From assembly GCA_900547435.1 (NCBI GenBank), contig URGO01000166.1:1-6249 (forward strand): DNA of 6,249 bases, written 5' to 3'. The notes under the pieces were generated by a model. That model had not been told where the DNA came from. It saw only the letters and a program-made list of their open reading frames with translations, and did not search any database. This document shows positions 1 to 6,249 of this stretch, piece after piece. Every line of letters begins with the position of its first letter. Positions within the stretch are counted from its first letter, which is position 1. Origin of the DNA: an uncultured Parabacteroides sp. (GTDB lineage Bacteria; Bacteroidota; Bacteroidia; Bacteroidales; Tannerellaceae). A program made the position numbers and the translations under genes.

Positions 1-1753
<1,753 letters not shown>

Positions 1754-1762
1754 TTACTTCTT

Positions 1763-2947
1763 TCAATACAAAAAGCCAAAAAGCCAAAGCGGAATCATAT
1801 TTCCTACTCCGGCCTGCATACTATCAACTACATAATATGTTGTATCCTGTACATACCGAGGCCTTGCATTATCATCTATTTTAAAATTATATTTATTGTT
1901 CACCAGAAACTGGCATCCGCGCAAACCGGCGTTCACTTGATTGTCCTTTTGCAACTGATTAAGGAAAAACGACTCGCGTACAGCATTCCAATTCACCTCT
2001 TCTACCGGACAAATGGGATACATCAGGTTCGAATTATACATATATATCTTAGACGGCTTTTTGGGGAATGCCTCTCCTACCGGATAAAGCATATTCACCA
2101 AACGGGCATCTGCCAGATATTTGATATAATTCATCACCGTCGCCCTCGACATTTCTATTTCTTTGCTCAATTGGCTCACATTAGGCGAACAAGGTGCGCT
2201 TACAGCCAGCAAATATAATAACTTACGGAGTTTTGGCAAATACCTTTGCTCAATTTGCTTGATATAAAGTACATCAACCTCCAAAGTCATATTCATGGTT
2301 TTCAACAAATTTTCCGAGAAATTCCGTTTTTCGCGGAAGAAAGGATAAAAACCATGATGCAAATAGTCCTGAAAATAAGTTGCCGGGGCTATTTTCGAAC
2401 TGATTTCCGTCTCAATCTGGTGATGCAAACTCAAAATATCAGCCAATTTGTAAGAAGGGAAATTATACCCGGTCATCAAATTCAAATATTCACGAAAAGA
2501 AAAGCCACGCAAATGATAGGAAGCGACCTTTCCCGCCAAATCCGGATTTTCATCCTTCAGACGCATTACGGACGAACCGGAAAATACAATCTTCAATTGC
2601 GGAAGATGCTCATAGCAATATTTCAATTCTTTCGACCAATTGGGATATTTGAATACCTGGTCTATCAACAGCACTTTCCCTCCACGCCGGCAAAATTCAG
2701 AAGCGAAATCGACTAACGTACGCTCCGTAAAATAGAAATGATTCAGATTGACATACAAGCATTCCTCGTTATCCGCTCCATAATATTCACGGGCATAATC
2801 CAGCAAAAACGTAGTTTTCCCTACTCCCCGCGAACCTTTGATGCCGATTAACCGGTCATTCCAATCAATCTCATCCATCAATTCGCGGCGAACGGAGGGC
2901 TGCAAATGCTCTACCAAATATTTATGTGTGCGAAAAAACGATTCCAC
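1763..2947 (-). CDS. AAA_14/DUF4143-type ATP-binding protein with variant Walker B
   Basis: This 394-residue protein has the layout of single-protein P-loop ATPases common in Bacteroidetes, whose biological role is not established. In order: a short N-terminal helix region; Walker A GSRGVGKTT (residues 38-46); Walker B VLLIDQVFKYPNW (92-104); a sensor-1-like FSGSS (122-126); GFSFREYL (148-155); a winged-helix-like segment (about 236-287, with SQLSKEIEMSRATVMNYIKYL); and a C-terminal DUF4143-like domain starting near VRESFFLNQL (323-332) and ending in IPLWLFGFLY. Two oddities: the Walker B acidic pair is Asp-Gln (Q97, codon CAG) where the family normally has Asp-Glu, and the C-terminal nuclease-like site reads FLVNNKYNFKID (347-358) where relatives typically have D...FE.GGK. 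The start is GTG (2947-2945): an in-frame TAA sits at 2968-2966, no upstream ATG exists, and the next ATG is codon 24, just 14 residues before Walker A. An A-rich leader, not a Shine-Dalgarno, precedes it. The gene is more AT-rich than its neighbours, hinting at acquisition. Confidence 0.93.
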   Translation of the reverse strand: MESFFRTHKYLVEHLQPSVRRELMDEIDWNDRLIGIKGSRGVGKTTFLLDYAREYYGADNEECLYVNLNHFYFTERTLVDFASEFCRRGGKVLLIDQVFKYPNWSKELKYCYEHLPQLKIVFSGSSVMRLKDENPDLAGKVASYHLRGFSFREYLNLMTGYNFPSYKLADILSLHHQIETEISSKIAPATYFQDYLHHGFYPFFREKRNFSENLLKTMNMTLEVDVLYIKQIEQRYLPKLRKLLYLLAVSAPCSPNVSQLSKEIEMSRATVMNYIKYLADARLVNMLYPVGEAFPKKPSKIYMYNSNLMYPICPVEEVNWNAVRESFFLNQLQKDNQVNAGLRGCQFLVNNKYNFKIDDNARPRYVQDTTYYVVDSMQAGVGNMIPLWLFGFLY

Positions 2948-2974
2948 TTTTATATCTTTTTTTCTTTAACGGAG

Positions 2975-3005
2975 CAAAGATAAGCATCTTCCGCAAAATT
3001 GCAAA
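2975..3005 (-). promoter_or_regulatory. Bacteroidetes-type promoter for the ATPase gene
   Basis: Read on the minus strand, TTTG (3005-3002) is followed after exactly 19 bases by TATCTTTG (2982-2975). This fits the published Bacteroides primary sigma pattern, a -33 TTTG and a -7 TAnnTTTG separated by 19-21 bases, with every defined position matched. The start site would fall a few bases below 2975, leaving a short A-rich leader before the GTG at 2947. It lies in the only sizeable gap of the window and points at the ATPase, possibly also serving nifJ. The pattern is seen directly; promoter activity is inferred. Confidence 0.62.
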
Positions 3006-3021
3006 GCAGAGTTTACAATTT
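2996..3021 (-). terminator. Weak hairpin just after recQ, possible terminator
   Basis: The arms at 3021-3012 and 3005-2996 pair over 10 positions in the minus-strand transcript (nine Watson-Crick pairs and one G-U wobble) around a 6-base loop. The hairpin begins four bases after the recQ stop codon. The stem is AT-rich and the U run after it is only one base beyond the stem's own three U's before GCGG, so intrinsic termination would be weak. On the plus strand the wobble becomes an A-C mismatch, so the structure favours the minus-strand RNA. One arm contains the -33 box of the ATPase promoter. It may equally be a chance AT-rich inverted repeat. Confidence 0.33.
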
Positions 3022-3025
3022 AACG

Positions 3026-4873
3026 TCATTCTCTCCATTTAGGCTTCTTCAAGACGAAACGAATCAACGAGACGAAGGTACGACCATACTTTTCCAACTT
3101 GATTTGCCCCACCCCCCGGACCTGGGCAAATTCTTCCAGCGTCATAGGCTTCAGTTCGACCATATCTTCCAGAGCTGCATCTGAGAATATGATATATGCC
3201 GGTGTTTTCTCCTTTTCCGAAAGTTGATAACGCAATTGCTTGAGGGCATTCCACAATTGTTCGTCCACCGCGTTGGAGAACTGGGAACGGGCGAAACGCG
3301 CCTTGGCGACATGCCCTTCATCCCTTGTCACGCGCGAACGCGTTGTTTCTTTTTCCGCAGGGCGATACCGGGTCAGCAACGCTTTGCTTTGTCCGAAAAG
3401 AATCTTATTGCCAAGTGGTGTAACCCTTAGCTTATTCCCATTGGCATAATCGACCTCCAGAAATCCCAATTGAATCATCTGATAAATGTATTCTTTCCAT
3501 TCCAAATAGGGAATGTCACGCCCTGCCCCGTATGTCTTGATATGATGATATCCCTTTTCGGTCAAATCGGCCCGGGCCGATCCGCGAAGAATATAAATCA
3601 ACATATCAACAGCCACCTGCTGGCCGGTACGCATCACCGCACTCAACGCCTTCTGCACCAAGATACTTCCGTCGAAACGCTCCGGCGGATTAAGGCAAAC
3701 ATCGCAATTCCCGCAATCTTTTTCCACCTCTTCCCCGAAATAACTCAACAAAATGCGCCTGCGGCATATATCCGTCTCGCAATAACGCTGCATCCGGTTC
3801 AGTTTCTCCATATTCACCTCCTGTTGTCCGCTTTCTTCGGCAAACTGGCGAAGCACTATCAGGTCAGAGAGCGAATAAAACAACAAAGTATCACTCTTGG
3901 CCCCATCCCTACCTGCACGTCCTATCTCCTGATAATAATTCTCTATGCTCCCCGGCATATTGAAATGAACCACCCAACGGATATTGCTCTTGTCGATACC
4001 CATTCCAAAGGCAACGGTAGCACAAACCACCTCGACACGATCGTTGATGAAATCATCTTGCGCCTTTTCCCTTTCTTGGGGAGCCAGGCCGGCATGATAA
4101 GCCACGGCATGAACGGCATATTTCTCCAACTCCTCAGCCAGCATTTCGGTTGTACTCCGGCGCAAACAATAGATAATCCCGCTTTGTCCTTTATGCTGAC
4201 GGATAAAATGGACGATGGCACGTATCTTTTCCCGCTGGTTCAATCCGCGACGCACCGTAAGCGAAAGGTTGGGACGGTCGAATGACGAGATAAATATCTT
4301 CGGGTCATTCAATTTGAGCTGCGCTACGATATCCGTCCGCGTCACCTTGTCGGCCGTAGCGGTCAAAGCTATAAAAGGAACCTTCGGAAAACGCTCTTTC
4401 AGGATAGCCAATTGCGTATATTCCGGACGGAAATCATGCCCCCAATGCGATATGCAATGCGCCTCGTCAATCGCTATCAGCGATACATCCAGGCGGGGCA
4501 AGAACCAATCGGCCTCCGCTTTCACCCGTTCCGGAGAGATATACAGAAGTTTGATTTTCCCTTGTATGCAAAGCTGCTTTACTTGTTGTTGTTCGCTCTC
4601 GCTAATCATACTATTCAACGAAGCCGCCGGGATGCCATTGGCCACCAATCCCTCCACCTGGTCTTTCATCAAAGCGATAAGCGGGGAGACAACCAGCGTA
4701 ATTCCGGGGAGATAAATAGCCGGGAGCTGAAAGCAGATAGACTTACCTCCGCCGGTAGGCATCAGCACCAACGAATCTTTCTTCTGCAAAATATGCCGGA
4801 TGATTTCCGCCTGTAAAGGACGGAAAGAGGTATAGCCGAAAAACTTCTTCAGTAAAGCAAGCAATTGTTCCAT
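3026..4873 (-). CDS. recQ: ATP-dependent DNA helicase RecQ
   Basis: RecQ is a 3'-to-5' superfamily 2 DNA helicase acting in recombination and replication-fork repair. The 615-residue protein matches the full bacterial length (E. coli about 609). Visible in order: motif 0 FGYTSFRPLQ (12-21); Walker A TGGGKS (40-45); DEAH (136-139) followed by the RecQ aromatic-rich loop CISHWGHDFRPEY (140-152); motif III ALTATAD (169-175); motif V region FGMGIDKSN (289-297); motif VI QEIGRAGRDG (315-324) with its arginine finger region; the zinc site C370, C387, C390 and C393; an RQC winged-helix domain (about 397-505); and a C-terminal HRDC domain (about 535-611). All catalytic and zinc residues are intact, so it should be active. 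One small variation is His143 where E. coli has Gln in the aromatic loop. The ATG start (4873-4871) lies 30 bp after the ABC-F stop, suggesting co-transcription; the gap has an AAAAGGG stretch, but too far upstream to be a normal Shine-Dalgarno. Confidence 0.98.
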   Translation of the reverse strand: MEQLLALLKKFFGYTSFRPLQAEIIRHILQKKDSLVLMPTGGGKSICFQLPAIYLPGITLVVSPLIALMKDQVEGLVANGIPAASLNSMISESEQQQVKQLCIQGKIKLLYISPERVKAEADWFLPRLDVSLIAIDEAHCISHWGHDFRPEYTQLAILKERFPKVPFIALTATADKVTRTDIVAQLKLNDPKIFISSFDRPNLSLTVRRGLNQREKIRAIVHFIRQHKGQSGIIYCLRRSTTEMLAEELEKYAVHAVAYHAGLAPQEREKAQDDFINDRVEVVCATVAFGMGIDKSNIRWVVHFNMPGSIENYYQEIGRAGRDGAKSDTLLFYSLSDLIVLRQFAEESGQQEVNMEKLNRMQRYCETDICRRRILLSYFGEEVEKDCGNCDVCLNPPERFDGSILVQKALSAVMRTGQQVAVDMLIYILRGSARADLTEKGYHHIKTYGAGRDIPYLEWKEYIYQMIQLGFLEVDYANGNKLRVTPLGNKILFGQSKALLTRYRPAEKETTRSRVTRDEGHVAKARFARSQFSNAVDEQLWNALKQLRYQLSEKEKTPAYIIFSDAALEDMVELKPMTLEEFAQVRGVGQIKLEKYGRTFVSLIRFVLKKPKWRE

Positions 4874-4903
4874 ATTCTACCGATTCTATCTACCCTTTTC
4901 CGG

Positions 4904-6249
4904 TTATTTCCGTTCCAGTTCACGGAGATTCTCCAATTTTTTCCGTTGCATGAATTCATAGATTCCTTCAAGATGCTCCGTCACCTTCTGGTTCCCGAAC
5001 TCATACACCTTTGTCACCAGTCCGTCCAAGAAATCGCGGTCATGGGAAACAACTATCAGCGTCCCGTCAAAATCCATCAAGGCCTGCTTCAGGATATCCT
5101 TCGTCTTCATGTCCAAATGATTGGTCGGCTCGTCCAGGATGAGCAGGTTCACCGGTTCGAGAAGGAGCTTGATCATCGCCAGACGCGTGCGTTCTCCGCC
5201 GGAAAGGACCTTCACTTTTTTTGCCGAGTTCTCTCCGCCAAACATAAAAGCGCCCAGCAGGTCTTTTATTTTATTCCGGATATCGCCTTTGGCCACATCG
5301 TCAATTGTCTGGAATACCGTCAGATTCTCATCCAACAACGAGGCCTGGTTTTGAGCGAAATACCCGATCATCACATTATGGCCCAATTTCAGATTCCCTT
5401 CAAAGGGGATTTCTCCCATGATACATTTCACCAAAGTAGACTTACCTTCTCCGTTTCTTCCCACAAAAGCAATCTTATCTCCACGCTCGATAGTCAGGTT
5501 CGCATTCCGGAACACGGTTTTGTCCTCGTAGCTTTTAGATACGTTCTCTATAATCACCGGATAAGAGCCGGAACGAGGCGAAGGCGGGAATTTCTGGCGA
5601 AGCGCGGAGGTATCTTCCTCATCCACTTCCAGTATTTCCAGCTTTTCCAGCATCTTCACGCGGCTCTGCACCTGAAGTGTCTTCGAATAAGTACCTTTAA
5701 AACGCTCGTTAAACTCTTTCGTCTCGGCAATGAACTTCTGTTGCTCATCGTATGCCTTCTGTTGCTGCTCGCGCCGTTCCTTGCGGAGTTGCAGATATTG
5801 GGAGTAATTCACCTTATAATCGTAGATACGCCCCATCGTAACCTCGATGGTCCGCGTCGTGATATGGTCTACAAAAGCCCGGTCATGACTGATGACCACC
5901 ACCGCCTGTCCGCTTTCTATCAGGAAGTCTTCCAGCCACTGGATAGACTCGATGTCCAAATGATTGGTCGGCTCGTCCAGGAGCAACACGTCCGGCTTCT
6001 GCAACAAAAGTTTAGCCAGCTCGATACGCATACGCCATCCTCCGCTAAACTCGGAGGTCTGCCGCCCGAAGTCCTCCCGCTTAAAACCCAATCCCAACAG
6101 GGTTTTCTCAATATCGGCATCATAATTGATTTCCTCGATGGAATAAAACTTCTCACTCAATGCAGATACCCGTTCGATGAGCTGCATATATTCGTCCGAA
6201 TCATAATCCGTACGCGTCTCCAATTGCTTATTGATGTCATTAATCTCCG
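4904..6249 (-). CDS. ABC-F family ATPase (ribosome-associated), N-terminus outside window
   Basis: ABC-F proteins are soluble twin-ATPase proteins that bind the ribosomal E site and act on translation; they have no membrane domain. The frame is open to the window edge, and 447 complete codons precede the TAA (4906-4904). A TTG at 6223 is not the true start: the frame continues upstream and the first Walker A is missing from the window. Visible are the ABC1 signature FSGGW (about 6049-6035) and Walker B LLLDEPTNHLD (D at 5977-5975, catalytic E at 5974-5972); the charged inter-domain linker with KERREQQQKAYDEQQKF and RFKGTYSKTLQVQSR; then ABC2 with Walker A GRNGEGKST (about 5461-5435), signature LSGGE (about 5206-5192), Walker B LILDEPTNHLD (catalytic E at 5131-5129) and switch VVSHDRDF. 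The protein ends about 30 residues after ABC2, so it lacks the C-terminal coiled coil of Uup-type members. It looks like a housekeeping YdiF/YheS-like member rather than a specialised antibiotic-resistance ABC-F, but the subfamily is not certain. Confidence 0.96.
   Translation of the reverse strand, partial: EINDINKQLETRTDYDSDEYMQLIERVSALSEKFYSIEEINYDADIEKTLLGLGFKREDFGRQTSEFSGGWRMRIELAKLLLQKPDVLLLDEPTNHLDIESIQWLEDFLIESGQAVVVISHDRAFVDHITTRTIEVTMGRIYDYKVNYSQYLQLRKERREQQQKAYDEQQKFIAETKEFNERFKGTYSKTLQVQSRVKMLEKLEILEVDEEDTSALRQKFPPSPRSGSYPVIIENVSKSYEDKTVFRNANLTIERGDKIAFVGRNGEGKSTLVKCIMGEIPFEGNLKLGHNVMIGYFAQNQASLLDENLTVFQTIDDVAKGDIRNKIKDLLGAFMFGGENSAKKVKVLSGGERTRLAMIKLLLEPVNLLILDEPTNHLDMKTKDILKQALMDFDGTLIVVSHDRDFLDGLVTKVYEFGNQKVTEHLEGIYEFMQRKKLENLRELERK
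5109..5139. repeat. 31-bp exact direct repeat, copy in second ABC-F ATPase domain
   Basis: This 31-base stretch is identical, base for base, to 5952-5982, in the same orientation 843 bp away. It encodes the Walker B / H-region core LDEPTNHLD of the second ATP-binding domain. The protein motif is expected in both domains, but here every synonymous position is identical too. The match ends at a Met (here) versus Ile (other copy) codon on one side and an Ile versus Leu codon on the other. Confidence 0.9.
5952..5982. repeat. 31-bp exact direct repeat, copy in first ABC-F ATPase domain
   Basis: Partner of the repeat at 5109-5139; it encodes LDEPTNHLD of the first ATP-binding domain. Its flanks diverge immediately at the DNA level, so the identity is confined to this motif and is not a recent long duplication. 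Confidence 0.9.

Noticed and set aside
1770..1785. Tandem 8-bp repeat aaaaagcc x2
   Set aside because: It encodes the conserved LFGFL tail of the ATPase, where alternating Phe/Leu/Gly codons produce the repetition.
2246..2716. 156-residue plus-strand open frame
   Set aside because: It is antisense to the ATPase core and has no recognisable motif; the real gene on the other strand has Walker A and family motifs.
3470..4285. 271-residue open frame on the plus strand
   Set aside because: It lies wholly antisense to the conserved helicase core and zinc region of recQ, shows no recognisable domain, and its residues mirror recQ codons; it is a shadow frame.
6221..6223. TTG as start codon of the ABC-F gene
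   Set aside because: The frame stays open upstream to the window edge, and the first Walker A motif must lie further upstream, so this is an internal Leu codon.

Overview
The window looks like a piece of a Bacteroidales chromosome (Bacteroides or Parabacteroides type). The evidence is an AAA_14/DUF4143 ATPase of the kind abundant in gut Bacteroidetes, ending in the family's PLWLFGFLY-like tail; a promoter matching the Bacteroidetes TTTG / TAnnTTTG pattern rather than -35/-10 boxes; the lack of strong Shine-Dalgarno sequences; and an anaerobe's one-piece pyruvate:ferredoxin oxidoreductase. The genus is an inference and cannot be settled from 6.2 kb.

All four genes lie on the minus strand, so transcription runs from high to low coordinates. 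In that order they are: an ABC-F ATPase cut off at its N-terminus by the window edge (6249-4904); a complete recQ DNA helicase (4873-3026), 30 bp downstream; a complete single-protein AAA_14/DUF4143-type ATPase (2947-1763), after a 78-bp gap that holds a weak hairpin and a good promoter candidate; and the first 576 residues of nifJ (1729-1), 33 bp after the ATPase, running off the low-coordinate edge. The 1.7 kb at the low-coordinate end is coding throughout: it is the open nifJ frame, which I translated codon by codon without meeting a stop.

The ABC-F and recQ genes probably form one transcription unit (ribosome-associated ATPase plus DNA repair helicase, with no obvious functional link). 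The ATPase appears to start a second unit from its own promoter, and transcription may continue into nifJ because no terminator or consensus promoter is visible between them. The ATPase is visibly more AT-rich than its neighbours and looks like an accessory gene placed between housekeeping genes. Its Walker B glutamate is replaced by glutamine and its C-terminal nuclease-like motif is degenerate, which is the most interesting signal here. I see no phage, insertion sequence, CRISPR array, tRNA or rRNA, and no convincing new multi-gene system. Apart from the ATPase, the region is ordinary.
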